Of a DNA stretch of 64,000 nt, positions 1 through 8,952 are shown piece after piece. Below the pieces are notes generated by a model that saw only the letters and a list, made by a program, of their open reading frames with translations, did no database searches and was not told the DNA's origin. Numbering within the stretch: position 1 is the stretch's first letter; each line of letters starts with the position of its first letter. The stretch comes from Vibrio diazotrophicus (GTDB lineage: Bacteria > Pseudomonadota > Gammaproteobacteria > Enterobacterales > Vibrionaceae), in assembly GCF_038452265.1 (NCBI RefSeq), contig NZ_CP151842.1:2790001-2854000 (forward strand). The letters run 5' to 3'. Both the position numbers and the translations under genes were made by a program.

Positions 1-86
1 AATAGCAAAAACCAAGTCAATCGTTGCCTATTTAATCAAAGCGCTATGAAATTACACTTTTATTAAAAATCGCATCTCTTAAAAAC

Positions 87-118
87 AAAAAAGGCTGGCT
101 AATTTGCCAGCTCTTTTT
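87..118 (-). terminator. Rho-independent terminator of csrA
   Basis: On the minus strand a GC-rich hairpin (AGCTGGC pairing with GCCAGCC around a short AT loop) is followed at once by a run of five T, just past the csrA stop codon. Nothing else is visible between it and the left edge of the window. Confidence 0.85.
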
Positions 119-123
119 GAAAA

Positions 124-321
124 TTAGTAGTTGCCAGATGAAACGTTACCATTGCCCTTTTCAGCTTGAATGCGCATGTAAATTTCTTCACGGTGAACAG
201 ATACTTCTTTCGGCGCATTTACACCAATACGTACTTGGTTACCTTTTACGCCTAAAACAGTAACAGTGACTTCATCACCGATCATTAGAGTTTCGCCAAC
301 ACGACGAGTCAAAATTAGCAT
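124..321 (-). CDS. csrA: Carbon storage regulator CsrA
   Basis: This is a small homodimeric RNA-binding protein that binds GGA motifs in mRNA leaders and represses or stabilises transcripts for carbon storage, motility and virulence. It is sequestered by Csr small RNAs. The 65 residues match the usual family length. The RNA-contacting residues L4, T5-R6 and R44 (in VHREE) are all present. An AGGAG ribosome-binding site precedes the ATG at good spacing. It is the last gene of the alaS-lysC-csrA series and has its own terminator. An inverted repeat with a GATAAT -10-like element lies in the 90-bp gap to lysC, so csrA probably also has its own promoter. Confidence 0.97.
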   Translation of the reverse strand: MLILTRRVGETLMIGDEVTVTVLGVKGNQVRIGVNAPKEVSVHREEIYMRIQAEKGNGNVSSGNY

Positions 322-370
322 TCTTTGCTCCTTGAGTAATCTCTGAATTATCTTGCAGTTACACTATTAT

Positions 371-404
371 CCAACAGAAGTTATATTTTGGTAAACTCTG
401 TTGG
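371..404 (-). repeat. Inverted repeat between lysC and csrA
   Basis: Arms CCAACAGA and TCTGTTGG (8 bp perfect, with a further AGTT/AACT pairing inside) lie just after the lysC stop. There is no T-run, so it is not a standard terminator. GGATAATAG immediately downstream on the minus strand looks like a -10 element for csrA. It may be a weak attenuator or an operator; the role is inferred only. Confidence 0.5.
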
Positions 405-411
405 CAGTCTA

Positions 412-1599
412 TTAACCTAAAGATACTTGCTTAGGTTGAAAATCTAATAGTTCGTCAGAAGTTATAAAAGCCTCATGCAAAATATTAGCTGCTGAATTAA
501 CACTTTCTGGACTTAACATAAGCATGAATGATTGCGAAGTCGTTGAAACATAATGAATATTTATGTCGTGTTCAGCCAGTAATGCAAAAGAGCGGTCAAC
601 GAAGCTCGGGGCCTGTAAACCTACTGTGGTTAATAAACTCACATATTCACTATTACGGATTTTGTCACTGAACACCAGCTTCAACTTAGCACAAGCATCA
701 AGTTTTATGACCACTCCTGCCCAATCTGTATCCTCGATCACACTCCACACCTCAATACCTAACATTTGGCAACGTTTCTGTAGGTTTGAAAGCGCTTCAT
801 GTTCAATGGTAATCAAAGCCATATCTCTTTGAATGGCGATACCACAGACAGGTTTGGTTCCTTGCTCCCCTTTAATCAAACTACCTTCATTAACATCGAA
901 AGTAGACAAGACACGAAGTGGAACCGCATTATCCCATGCATACTGAACACATGGTAAATGTAAAACTTTTGCACCCTTACGAGCCATTTCTTCCATAGAT
1001 GGGAAATCTACAACATCTAATTTCTGAGCATTCGGTACCACTCTTGGATCACAAGAGTAGACACCATCTACATCAGTAAAGATTTGGCATTCGTCAGCCT
1101 TGAGAGCTCCGGCAAGTGTCACAGCACTTGTATCTGAGCCACCGCGCCCTAACGTGGTGATGTCCCCATTCTCATTAACACCTTGAAAACCAGCTACTAT
1201 CACGATTTGATCTTGTTCTAGTAGCTCGTTAATCGTTCGTGTATCAATGTACTTAATCGTCGCGTCATTGTGCAGGTTATCTGTCACTATGTTCGCTTGA
1301 GCTCCGGTTAGTGAACGGGCAGCAAAACCTAATTTATTTAAAGTCATTGCTAACAGTGCCATAGACACTTGTTCACCAGCAGAGAGCAAAACATCAAGTT
1401 CTCTTGCAGTTGGTACGCTATCGATTTGCTGAGCTAACGCCACTAATCGATTCGTTTCACCCGCTATTGCAGATACAACTACAACAACTTGATTACCATC
1501 ATTTTTCGCCTTTATGATGTGTTCAGCTACAGTATGGATTGTTTCAATTGAACCCATAGAAGTTCCGCCAAACTTTTGCACGATAAGGGACTTTTTCAC
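412..1599 (-). CDS. lysC: Aspartokinase
   Basis: It phosphorylates L-aspartate with ATP, the first step to lysine, threonine, methionine and diaminopimelate. The kinase motif KFGGTS lies at residues 9-14, and GRGGSDTSAV and FTDVDGVYSCDP follow in the amino-acid-kinase domain. The C-terminal third carries the ACT-type regulatory region. At 395 residues it is monofunctional, with no homoserine dehydrogenase fused. The start is GTG, preceded by GGAAGG. The stop codon of an 11-codon mini-ORF overlaps this GTG, which suggests translational coupling. Being next to csrA and alaS is standard for Vibrio. Feedback specificity cannot be read from the sequence. Confidence 0.93.
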   Translation of the reverse strand: MKKSLIVQKFGGTSMGSIETIHTVAEHIIKAKNDGNQVVVVVSAIAGETNRLVALAQQIDSVPTARELDVLLSAGEQVSMALLAMTLNKLGFAARSLTGAQANIVTDNLHNDATIKYIDTRTINELLEQDQIVIVAGFQGVNENGDITTLGRGGSDTSAVTLAGALKADECQIFTDVDGVYSCDPRVVPNAQKLDVVDFPSMEEMARKGAKVLHLPCVQYAWDNAVPLRVLSTFDVNEGSLIKGEQGTKPVCGIAIQRDMALITIEHEALSNLQKRCQMLGIEVWSVIEDTDWAGVVIKLDACAKLKLVFSDKIRNSEYVSLLTTVGLQAPSFVDRSFALLAEHDINIHYVSTTSQSFMLMLSPESVNSAANILHEAFITSDELLDFQPKQVSLG

Positions 1600-1631
1600 C
1601 AGTATTCACCTTCCCAAGACCGAAGTCTCAT
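1596..1631 (-). CDS. Possible 11-residue leader peptide of lysC
   Basis: ATG at 1631 opens a frame reading MRLRSWEGEYW whose TGA overlaps the lysC GTG start as GTGA, the usual layout of a translationally coupled pair. A UUCG-loop hairpin (AGAC-TTCG-GTCT) sits inside it. The Shine-Dalgarno for the mini-ORF is poor. It contains no run of lysine or threonine codons, so a classical attenuator peptide is not obvious. It could be chance. Confidence 0.25.
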   Translation of the reverse strand: MRLRSWEGEYW

Positions 1632-1750
1632 ACGCACCAACTCGTTTATCCAACCGATAAATTCGTTTAGTAATAACAAAAACAAAACCAAGCAGATAAC
1701 TGAGCGGAAAACTCCACCCAATTAAACCACTTGGTCAATGGAATTAAACA

Positions 1751-1778
1751 TACGTCAGTTTAAGGTGAAACTGACGTA
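1751..1778 (-). terminator. Hairpin after alaS
   Basis: A perfect 11-bp inverted repeat (TACGTCAGTTT and its complement, 6-nt loop) lies 10 bp past the alaS stop. The T-tract is weak, so termination may be partial and allow read-through into lysC-csrA. Confidence 0.6.
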
Positions 1779-1788
1779 GCTAATTAAT

Positions 1789-4371
1789 TTATAAGCGTTC
1801 TTCTAGCCAAGGCTGAACAGTTTGCATAGCCGCAGGTAAAGCTGATACATCTGTACCACCTGCCTGAGCCATATCAGGGCGACCGCCGCCCTTACCGCCA
1901 ACTTGTTCTGCAACCATTTTAACTAAATCACCTGCTTTAACTTTGCTAGTCAGGTCGTTAGTTACACCAGCAATAAGGCCGACTTTGTCGTCCGCCACAT
2001 TGGCCAGTAGAACAACACCACTACCAAGTTGATTCTTAATATCGTCAACCATGGTTCTTAGATTCTTACTGTCTGCGCCTTCAAGACCAGCGATAAGAAC
2101 TTTAGTGCCGTTGATCACTTGAGCTTTGCCCATGATGTTGGCACTTTCAGCCGCTGCCATTTTGTCTTTCAGCTTCTGAATTTCTTTCTCTAACGCTTTT
2201 GCTTTGTTAGCCGCTTCAACAAGCTTCTCTTCATACTTGCGTGTTTGAGCATCGATAACATCTAGTGCTGATTCACCAGTAACTGCTTCAATACGGCGAA
2301 TACCTGCTGCGATACCGCCTTCGGAAGTGATCTTGAACAGACCAATATCACCCGTATTTGATGCGTGAATACCACCACACAGTTCAGTTGAGAATTCACC
2401 CATTGAAAGCACACGAACTTGGTCATCGTATTTCTCACCGAACAGTGCCATTGCACCTTTCTTCTTCGCTGATTCGATGTCCATGATGTTCGTTTCAATC
2501 ACGTGGTTACGACGTACTTGTTCATTAACCAAACGCTCTACTTCTTTCAGCTCTTGAGCAGTTACCGCTTCAAGATGAGAGAAGTCAAAACGCAGACCTT
2601 CAGGTTTCACTAAAGAACCTTTCTGAGCCACGTGTTCACCTAATACTTGGCGAAGTGCTGCATGTAACAGGTGAGTCGCTGAGTGGTTAAGAGACGTTGC
2701 TTGACGACGTTTAGCATCGACAACCGCTGTCACTTTATCGCCTTTAGCAAATACACCTTCAACAAGTACACCGTGATGAGCAAAAGCATTGCCTAGTTTC
2801 TGAGTGTCTTCGACTTTGAACAAACCTGATTCAAGTTTTAGTACACCAGCATCACCACACTGACCACCGGATTCTGCATAGAAAGGTGTTTCGTCTAGTA
2901 CAACAATCGCTTTGTCGCCCGCTGACAATGAATCAACTTCGTTGCCTTCAACGAACATAGCGGTGATAGTGCCTTGACCTTCTGTCGCACTATAGCCACA
3001 GAACTCAGTGCTACCATCGACTTTGATTAGCGTGTTGTAATCAGTGCCGAATTGACCTGCTTCGCGAGCACGTTGACGCTGTTCTTCCATTGCCGCTTCA
3101 AAACCAGCTTCGTCGATTGTGAAGTTACGTTCACGAGCAACGTCGTTAGTTAAGTCAGCAGGGAAACCGTATGTGTCATAGAGTTTGAATACTGTTTCAC
3201 CGTCAAGCTCATTGCCTTCTAGGTTATCCAGTGCTTCATTTAGAATAGCCATACCGCGATCAAGTGTGCGACTGAAGTTTTCTTCTTCAATACGAAGTAC
3301 TTTCTCAACCACAGCTTGTTGCTTCTTAAGCTCTTCACCAGCTGTACCCATAACATCAGCCAGTACAGAAACAAGTTTGTAGAAGAAAGAACCTTGAGCA
3401 CCCAGTTTGTTACCATGGCGAACTGCACGACGAATGATACGGCGCAGTACATAGCCACGACCTTCGTTAGAAGGCATAACACCGTCTACGATTAGGAATG
3501 CACATGAACGAATATGGTCAGCAACAACGCGCAATGACTGGTTAGAAAGATCGTCATGACCTGTCACTTCAGCGGCTGCTTTAATTAACGTTTGGAATAC
3601 ATCGATTTCGTAGTTTGAATGTACGTTCTGCATAATTGCAGAGATACGCTCAATACCCATACCCGTGTCCACAGATGGCTTAGGTAATGGTTCCATCGTG
3701 CCATCAGCATGACGGTTGAACTGCATAAATACGTTGTTCCAGATCTCGATGAATCGGTCACCATCTTCTTCTGGAGAGCCCGGAGGACCGCCCCAAATAT
3801 GATCACCGTGATCGTAGAAAATCTCTGTACATGGACCACATGGACCAGTATCGCCCATTTGCCAGAAGTTATCTGATTCATACGCTTTACCGCCAGGCTT
3901 ATCGCCAATGCGAATAATGCGATCTGCCGGAATACCAACCTGTTTGTTCCAGATATCGAATGCTTCATCATCAGTTTGGTAAACCGTTACTAGCAGGCGA
4001 TCTTTTGGTAATTGCAGAACTTCAGTCAGAAATTCCCATGCGAATTTGATGGCATCTTCTTTGAAGTAATCACCGAAGCTGAAGTTACCCAACATTTCAA
4101 AGAATGTGTGGTGACGTGCGGTGAAACCCACGTTCTCCAAGTCATTGTGTTTACCACCAGCACGAACACAGCGTTGAGCTGTTGTGGCGCGAGTGTATGC
4201 TCGTTTCTCTAAACCTAGGAAACAATCTTTAAACTGGTTCATCCCTGCGTTAGTGAACAACAAGGTAGGATCGTTAGCAGGCACCAAAGACGAACTTTCG
4301 ACGATTTGGTGGCCTTTACTTTCAAAGAATGAGAGGAACGCGCGGCGAACCTCATCCGTGCTCATGTACAT
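1789..4371 (-). CDS. alaS: Alanyl-tRNA synthetase
   Basis: It charges tRNA-Ala and edits mischarged Ser or Gly. At 860 residues it has the full bacterial length. An N-terminal class II catalytic core is followed by the editing domain with zinc ligands HxxxH at about 562-566 (in HSATHLLHAAL) and CGGIH at about 664-668. A coiled coil with many K and E residues precedes the C-Ala domain, which ends in GGKGGGRPDMAQAGG. The ATG at 4371 has AGGA 8 nt upstream; a second in-frame ATG two codons later is the alternative. It lies between recX and lysC, as in other vibrios. Confidence 0.98.
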   Translation of the reverse strand: MYMSTDEVRRAFLSFFESKGHQIVESSSLVPANDPTLLFTNAGMNQFKDCFLGLEKRAYTRATTAQRCVRAGGKHNDLENVGFTARHHTFFEMLGNFSFGDYFKEDAIKFAWEFLTEVLQLPKDRLLVTVYQTDDEAFDIWNKQVGIPADRIIRIGDKPGGKAYESDNFWQMGDTGPCGPCTEIFYDHGDHIWGGPPGSPEEDGDRFIEIWNNVFMQFNRHADGTMEPLPKPSVDTGMGIERISAIMQNVHSNYEIDVFQTLIKAAAEVTGHDDLSNQSLRVVADHIRSCAFLIVDGVMPSNEGRGYVLRRIIRRAVRHGNKLGAQGSFFYKLVSVLADVMGTAGEELKKQQAVVEKVLRIEEENFSRTLDRGMAILNEALDNLEGNELDGETVFKLYDTYGFPADLTNDVARERNFTIDEAGFEAAMEEQRQRAREAGQFGTDYNTLIKVDGSTEFCGYSATEGQGTITAMFVEGNEVDSLSAGDKAIVVLDETPFYAESGGQCGDAGVLKLESGLFKVEDTQKLGNAFAHHGVLVEGVFAKGDKVTAVVDAKRRQATSLNHSATHLLHAALRQVLGEHVAQKGSLVKPEGLRFDFSHLEAVTAQELKEVERLVNEQVRRNHVIETNIMDIESAKKKGAMALFGEKYDDQVRVLSMGEFSTELCGGIHASNTGDIGLFKITSEGGIAAGIRRIEAVTGESALDVIDAQTRKYEEKLVEAANKAKALEKEIQKLKDKMAAAESANIMGKAQVINGTKVLIAGLEGADSKNLRTMVDDIKNQLGSGVVLLANVADDKVGLIAGVTNDLTSKVKAGDLVKMVAEQVGGKGGGRPDMAQAGGTDVSALPAAMQTVQPWLEERL

Positions 4372-4548
4372 GCAGCTCTTCCTGAAATACTCAAGTTAGA
4401 ATTTTGCGCTATTGTAAAGCATGGATAAGAGTTCGCCTAGTTTTCTTAAAGAAAAGACGAACAAGAATTGAAATTTAGCGGAATGTCATGAAGTTAAATG
4501 ATGAATAGAATTGAGACGAGTGACAGCAAGCGGTAGAGCAGTTGGTTC

Positions 4549-5016
4549 TCAGTGACCACCTTCTTCATCAATACTCAAAGCGTAGTTTATTTGGTCGAAA
4601 TTAAAGCCTCGATACTGAAGGAATCTTACCCTCTTCGCGTACTCTTTTTGATCTTGAGTCATAACATGTTTGAATTTCTTTTCTGCCGTTTGCTTCGCTA
4701 ACTCAAACCAATCGACCTCTTCTTGTTCTATTGCGCTATTAACCACATCATTTTCAACACGTTTTTGTTGAAGTTCCTGACGAATTCGCCTTTCACCATG
4801 CCCTTTTGCAATATGCTGTCTAACTTGGCTCCGAGCAAAGCGTTGATCATCTAAGTAACCTAGCTCTTTACAATAGATGACCGCTTGTTGAACTTCCTCT
4901 TCTTCAAAGCCTTTCAACAGTAGCTTTTGCCAAAGTTCAAACTCGCCATGATCACGTCTTGTCAGCAGATACAAAGCGCGTTCTTTGCAGCTCATCTTAT
5001 TAGGGCTTGAATACAT
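4549..5016 (-). CDS. recX: Regulatory protein RecX
   Basis: RecX binds RecA filaments and inhibits RecA recombinase and coprotease activity. The 155 residues match the family size, and the protein is rich in helical three-helix repeats with the typical RRDHGEFELWQKL start and LGYLDDQRFARS segment. It follows recA by 99 bp, and a terminator hairpin lies between, so it is probably expressed by partial read-through of the recA transcript. An internal Met (residue 8) is a possible alternative start. Confidence 0.93.
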   Translation of the reverse strand: MYSSPNKMSCKERALYLLTRRDHGEFELWQKLLLKGFEEEEVQQAVIYCKELGYLDDQRFARSQVRQHIAKGHGERRIRQELQQKRVENDVVNSAIEQEEVDWFELAKQTAEKKFKHVMTQDQKEYAKRVRFLQYRGFNFDQINYALSIDEEGGH

Positions 5017-5049
5017 ACCACCTCAAAGCTCACACCTAAATTTTAATAA

Positions 5050-5078
5050 CAAAAAGCCCCGCTAATCAGCAGGGCTCT
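5050..5078 (-). terminator. Terminator between recA and recX
   Basis: On the minus strand AGCCCTGC and GCGGGGCT form a hairpin followed by TTTTT. It ends most recA transcripts; recX beyond it would depend on read-through, a known arrangement in enterics. Confidence 0.85.
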
Positions 5079-5115
5079 GAAATCACTATCACTGTGTTGA
5101 TTAAACCAGTAGTGA

Positions 5116-6165
5116 TTAAAATTCTTCTTCTTCAACAGACGGCTGAGCTACATCAGCAGATACAGGTGCTTCTAAGCTAGGGTTTAGTAGCATCTCGCGA
5201 AGTTTAGCGTCAATTGTTGCTGCTGCTTCTGGGTTCTCTCGTAGGTATTTACATGCGTTAGCTTTACCTTGACCGATCTTGTCGCCATTATAGCTATACC
5301 AAGCACCAGCCTTCTCAACTAGCTTGTGTTTAACACCTAAATCAATCAGTTCACCTTCGCGGTTAAAGCCTTGGCCGTAAAGAATTTGCGTATCAGCTTG
5401 TTTAAATGGCGCTGCAATCTTGTTCTTAACCACTTTGATACGTGTTTCGTTACCAACAACTTCATCGCCTTCTTTGATAGAACCAGTACGACGAATATCT
5501 AGACGTACAGAAGCGTAGAATTTAAGAGCGTTACCACCCGTTGTTGTTTCAGGGTTACCGAACATCACACCAATCTTCATACGAATTTGGTTGATGAAGA
5601 TACACATACAGTTTGACTGCTTCAGGTTACCCGTTAATTTACGCATTGCTTGAGAAAGCATACGAGCTTGAAGACCCATGTGGCTATCGCCCATTTCACC
5701 TTCAATTTCTGCTTTCGGCGTTAGTGCTGCAACTGAGTCGACAACCATAACATCTACCGCACCAGAACGAGCCAATGCGTCACAGATTTCAAGTGCTTGC
5801 TCACCAGTATCTGGCTGAGAAACCAATAGTTCATCAATATTAACGCCGAGTTTGCGAGCGTAGATTGGGTCTAGAGCATGCTCAGCATCAATAAAGGCAC
5901 AAGTTTTACCTACACGTTGCGCTGCAGCAATCAGTTCAAGAGTCAGTGTTGTTTTACCTGAAGATTCTGGACCGTAGACTTCTACAATACGTCCCATTGG
6001 TAAACCACCAGCACCTAACGCGATATCCAAAGAAAGTGAACCCGTAGAGATGGTTTCTACATCCATAGTACGGTTGTCACCAAGGCGCATAATCGAACCT
6101 TTACCGAATTGCTTTTCAATTTGACCTAGGGCTGCGGCTAACGCCTTCTGTTTATTCTCGTCCAT
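5116..6165 (-). CDS. recA: Recombinase RecA
   Basis: RecA is the DNA-dependent ATPase that forms filaments on single-stranded DNA, catalyses strand exchange and triggers LexA self-cleavage. The Walker A motif GPESSGKTT spans 65-73. A Walker B strand (VMVVDS) lies near 140, and the loop-2 segment RMKIGVMFGNPETTTGGNALKFYASVR is present. The acidic C-terminal tail ends SVEEEEF. Length 349 is typical. The promoter carries a LexA box between the -35 and -10 elements, so SOS induction is expected. pncC lies just upstream, as in E. coli. Confidence 0.99.
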   Translation of the reverse strand: MDENKQKALAAALGQIEKQFGKGSIMRLGDNRTMDVETISTGSLSLDIALGAGGLPMGRIVEVYGPESSGKTTLTLELIAAAQRVGKTCAFIDAEHALDPIYARKLGVNIDELLVSQPDTGEQALEICDALARSGAVDVMVVDSVAALTPKAEIEGEMGDSHMGLQARMLSQAMRKLTGNLKQSNCMCIFINQIRMKIGVMFGNPETTTGGNALKFYASVRLDIRRTGSIKEGDEVVGNETRIKVVKNKIAAPFKQADTQILYGQGFNREGELIDLGVKHKLVEKAGAWYSYNGDKIGQGKANACKYLRENPEAAATIDAKLREMLLNPSLEAPVSADVAQPSVEEEEF

Positions 6166-6249
6166 TACTTTCTCCAGACTGTCACTTGCGTGATGTTAGG
6201 GTTCATTGACCCTGGAAATTGGTTGACTTAATTACGTCGAATGCTGCTC

Positions 6250-6277
6250 ATTATACTGTTGATTCATACAGTGTCCA
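6250..6277 (-). promoter_or_regulatory. recA promoter with LexA (SOS) box
   Basis: On the minus strand TGGACA (-35, 6272-6277) and TATAAT (-10, 6250-6255) are spaced 16 bp. The spacer is exactly CTGT-N8-ACAG, a canonical LexA box at 6256-6271. The geometry is the same as in E. coli recA: bound LexA would block RNA polymerase directly. Confidence 0.93.
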
Positions 6278-6321
6278 CCCCTGTATGGAAAAAAGTTGTC
6301 ACTTGCCGAAAAGTCAGAGAC

Positions 6322-6804
6322 TTAAGACAAATGCTCTTTAATTGTTTCTAAGGCATGGATCACAGCTTGGGTTCGAACAGCACTGCGATCGCCAGTAAAG
6401 TGTTGAGTTTCAACCTTGAGCCATTCGGATTTATCTGCCCAAGCAAAGCACACTGTCCCAACTGGTTTTTCTTCACTTCCTCCAGTCGGTCCTGCAATAC
6501 CGCTGATCGAAACACCGATAGTCGCGTTGGAATTTTTCAGTGCTCCTTGCACCATTTGAATCACAACAGGTTCAGATACCGCGCCAAATTCCGCGAGAGT
6601 TTGCCCTTCAACGCCAATCATTTCTTGTTTTGCTTCATTGCTATAGGTAACAAAAGCCCGATCAAACCATGCAGAACTTCCTGCAATTTCAGTGATTGCA
6701 TTGGCGACACCACCACCGGTACAAGACTCAGCCGTCACTAAAATCTGTTTGTGCTTAAGCAATAACTCGCCCAGTAGTTGGCTTAATTGTTCTACGGAAT
6801 TCAT
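6322..6804 (-). CDS. pncC: Nicotinamide-nucleotide amidohydrolase (CinA C-terminal family)
   Basis: It deamidates NMN to nicotinate mononucleotide in the pyridine nucleotide cycle. It is 160 residues, the single-domain form that lacks the N-terminal COG1058 half of full CinA. The motif TAESCTGGG at about 24-32 and ISGIAGPTGGSEEKPVGTV are diagnostic. It lies directly upstream of recA, as ygaD/pncC does in E. coli, but has a separate promoter region with the SOS box in between, so it is probably not SOS regulated. Confidence 0.93.
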   Translation of the reverse strand: MNSVEQLSQLLGELLLKHKQILVTAESCTGGGVANAITEIAGSSAWFDRAFVTYSNEAKQEMIGVEGQTLAEFGAVSEPVVIQMVQGALKNSNATIGVSISGIAGPTGGSEEKPVGTVCFAWADKSEWLKVETQHFTGDRSAVRTQAVIHALETIKEHLS

Positions 6805-6878
6805 GAGAAAACACCTAACCTTTTATCAATCAGATAAAGCTAACTGATAGTCAACCAATTGCCAACCGCAGAAATAAT

Positions 6879-6900
6879 AAGAGTGCCAACAGGCACTCTT
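6879..6900 (-). terminator. Hairpin after cysA
   Basis: A perfect 9-bp stem AAGAGTGCC/GGCACTCTT with a 4-nt loop is followed on the minus strand by TTATTATTT. It would end the cysPTWA transcript before pncC. Confidence 0.75.
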
Positions 6901-6932
6901 ATCTTTAGCGTTTGTTCAGACATATAGAACAA

Positions 6933-8063
6933 TTAAATCTCGAACATTAAGTTACCCGGAGCCAAGAACGGCCAGCGTATAACTTCCGGTGCTTGATGTG
7001 AATCATCAGCAAAGAAGTACCCTACTTGAGGCAAAGCGAAAACCTGATCGCCGCGCTTTAGAGATTGCTCATTGAGAGAACGGTGAGAAAGTTTCGCTTC
7101 CCAAAGTTCATCGGTTTGCCAACCAATTGGTGATAACTCAACTCGCACTTCAGCCCCAACAGGGTTGATAGACACCACTTCACAAGGCAATGATGCTTGG
7201 CTGTTTTCTTTTGTCGATAGGCTCAGCTCATGGCTACGTATGTAAAGCTGACCGTTTTTCTGTGTCGTTTCATTAAATGGTGGCAAAACAAACGCTTCGC
7301 CATTCTTCCACTGTTCTTGCTGCCAGTTCGCTTTGAATTGGTTTACGTTACCAAAGAAATCAAACACAAAACGGCTATTCGGATGTGCATACAACTCAAC
7401 TGGCGAATCCACCTGCTCAATTCTACCATTGCTCATTACCACTACGCGATCAGATAGCTCTAGAGCCTCATCCTGATCATGAGTCACGAATACGCTGGTA
7501 AAGCCAAGCTCATCGTGCAAACTGCGTAACCAGCGTCGCAAGTCTTTACGTACTTTTGCGTCCAACGCGCCGAATGGCTCATCAAGTAGAAGTACTTCTG
7601 GCTTGGTTGCTAGCGCTCGCGCAAGTGCGATACGCTGCTTTTGCCCGCCAGAAAGCTGCTCTGGGTAGCGGCCTGCTAAATGTCCAAGCTGCACAATTTC
7701 CAACAGTTGCTTTACTCGCTTATTGATTTCAGCTTGAGAAGGACGTTGTGAACGTTCCATAACCTGCAAACCAAACGCAACGTTGTCAGCCACCGTCATG
7801 TGACGAAACAGCGCATAGTTTTGGAAAACAAAACCGACTCGGCGGTCACGCACGTGTACGTTAGTCACATCGCGATCGCGGAAATGGATAGTTCCAGAAT
7901 TGGCACTTTCCAAACCAGCAATAATACGCAGTAATGTTGTTTTACCTGAACCTGACGGTCCAAGTAAGCCAATCATTTCACCATCTTCAATATGCAAGGA
8001 GAGTGGCGAAAGTGCCTGAAATTTGCCGAAATGCTTCGAAATATTGTCTAAACGAATACTCAT
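6933..8063 (-). CDS. cysA: Sulfate/thiosulfate ABC transporter ATPase CysA
   Basis: This is the cytoplasmic ATPase of the sulfate/thiosulfate importer. The Walker A motif GPSGSGKTT lies at 35-43, followed by the LSGGQKQRIALARAL signature and LLLDEPFGALD Walker B. A C-terminal TOBE-like regulatory segment extends the protein to 376 residues, normal for CysA. The start overlaps the cysW stop by 4 bp (ATGA type), so the two are translationally coupled. It is the last gene of the cysP-T-W-A run. Confidence 0.96.
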   Translation of the reverse strand: MSIRLDNISKHFGKFQALSPLSLHIEDGEMIGLLGPSGSGKTTLLRIIAGLESANSGTIHFRDRDVTNVHVRDRRVGFVFQNYALFRHMTVADNVAFGLQVMERSQRPSQAEINKRVKQLLEIVQLGHLAGRYPEQLSGGQKQRIALARALATKPEVLLLDEPFGALDAKVRKDLRRWLRSLHDELGFTSVFVTHDQDEALELSDRVVVMSNGRIEQVDSPVELYAHPNSRFVFDFFGNVNQFKANWQQEQWKNGEAFVLPPFNETTQKNGQLYIRSHELSLSTKENSQASLPCEVVSINPVGAEVRVELSPIGWQTDELWEAKLSHRSLNEQSLKRGDQVFALPQVGYFFADDSHQAPEVIRWPFLAPGNLMFEI

Positions 8064-8938
8064 AACGTTCCTTGCTGCTCTTGTTTAATGACATGATTTC
8101 GTTCTTGGCGCCATTCAACAAAGGCTTTCAAAATCAAAGTTAATAAAGCGATAAAGGCCAAAAGTGACGCACTCGCAAATGCCGCTTCTGATTGGTAATC
8201 CTCATAAAGAAGCTGAACATGTAAAGGCAAGGTGTTGGTTTCACCACGGATATTACCTGACACAACCGCCACTGCACCAAACTCACCAACAGCTCTTGCA
8301 TTGGTTAGGATGACACCGTAAATCAATGCCCACTTAATGTTTGGCAGTGTGACTCGGCGAAACAGTTGCCACCAAGAGGCACCAAGGATCACCGCTGCTT
8401 CTTCATCGCTACGACCTTGTTGTTGCATCAAAGGAATCAATTCTCTGGCAACAAATGGACAGGTCACAAACACCGTCACAAGCACAATACCCGGCCAAGC
8501 AAACATGATTTGCAGATCGCGTTCATATAACCATTCACCGAGCCAACCGCTGCTGCCATAAAGCAGCAGATAAAGCAGGCCTGCAACAACAGGCGATACA
8601 GCGAATGGAATATCAATTAAGGTGGTAAGAAATTTACGCCCTGTAAACTCAAAGCGAGTCACTGACCACGCTAGCATCACACCGAACACTAAGTTAATCG
8701 GCACCGTCAGTAACGCCACCACCAAGGTTAGGCCGATTGCATGCAGGGTATCTGGTTCACTGAGGTTAGTAATGTAAGTTTCTAGGCCACTGGCAAAGGC
8801 TTGTTGGAAAATGCTTAGCAGTGGGATCAACAGCAACACTGCTACAAAAAATAACGCCAGAGAGATTAAACTCCATTTAACCCAAGGCTGTTCACCGACT
8901 CGTAAAGGTCTTTGATTTGCTGTTCTTTGACTAGACAT
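8060..8938 (-). CDS. cysW: Sulfate/thiosulfate ABC transporter permease CysW
   Basis: This is one of the two inner-membrane permeases of the sulfate importer, with about six membrane segments and the EAA loop (EEAAVILGASWWQLFRRVTLP) that contacts CysA. I chose the ATG at 8938 (292 residues, MSSQRTANQ) because AGGGAG sits upstream at workable spacing. An in-frame start at 8992 would add 18 residues and overlap the end of cysT. It is coupled to cysA by a 4-bp overlap. Confidence 0.94.
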   Translation of the reverse strand: MSSQRTANQRPLRVGEQPWVKWSLISLALFFVAVLLLIPLLSIFQQAFASGLETYITNLSEPDTLHAIGLTLVVALLTVPINLVFGVMLAWSVTRFEFTGRKFLTTLIDIPFAVSPVVAGLLYLLLYGSSGWLGEWLYERDLQIMFAWPGIVLVTVFVTCPFVARELIPLMQQQGRSDEEAAVILGASWWQLFRRVTLPNIKWALIYGVILTNARAVGEFGAVAVVSGNIRGETNTLPLHVQLLYEDYQSEAAFASASLLAFIALLTLILKAFVEWRQERNHVIKQEQQGTL

Positions 8939-8952
8939 AACGAATAGACTCC

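Noticed and set aside
1600..1788. Lysine riboswitch upstream of lysC
   Set aside because: The region is structured but I cannot find the conserved lysine-riboswitch core, and it is shorter than the element plus expression platform.
3240..3971. Long frames inside alaS in another reading frame
   Set aside because: Both fall fully inside alaS and have amino-acid patterns typical of an out-of-frame read.
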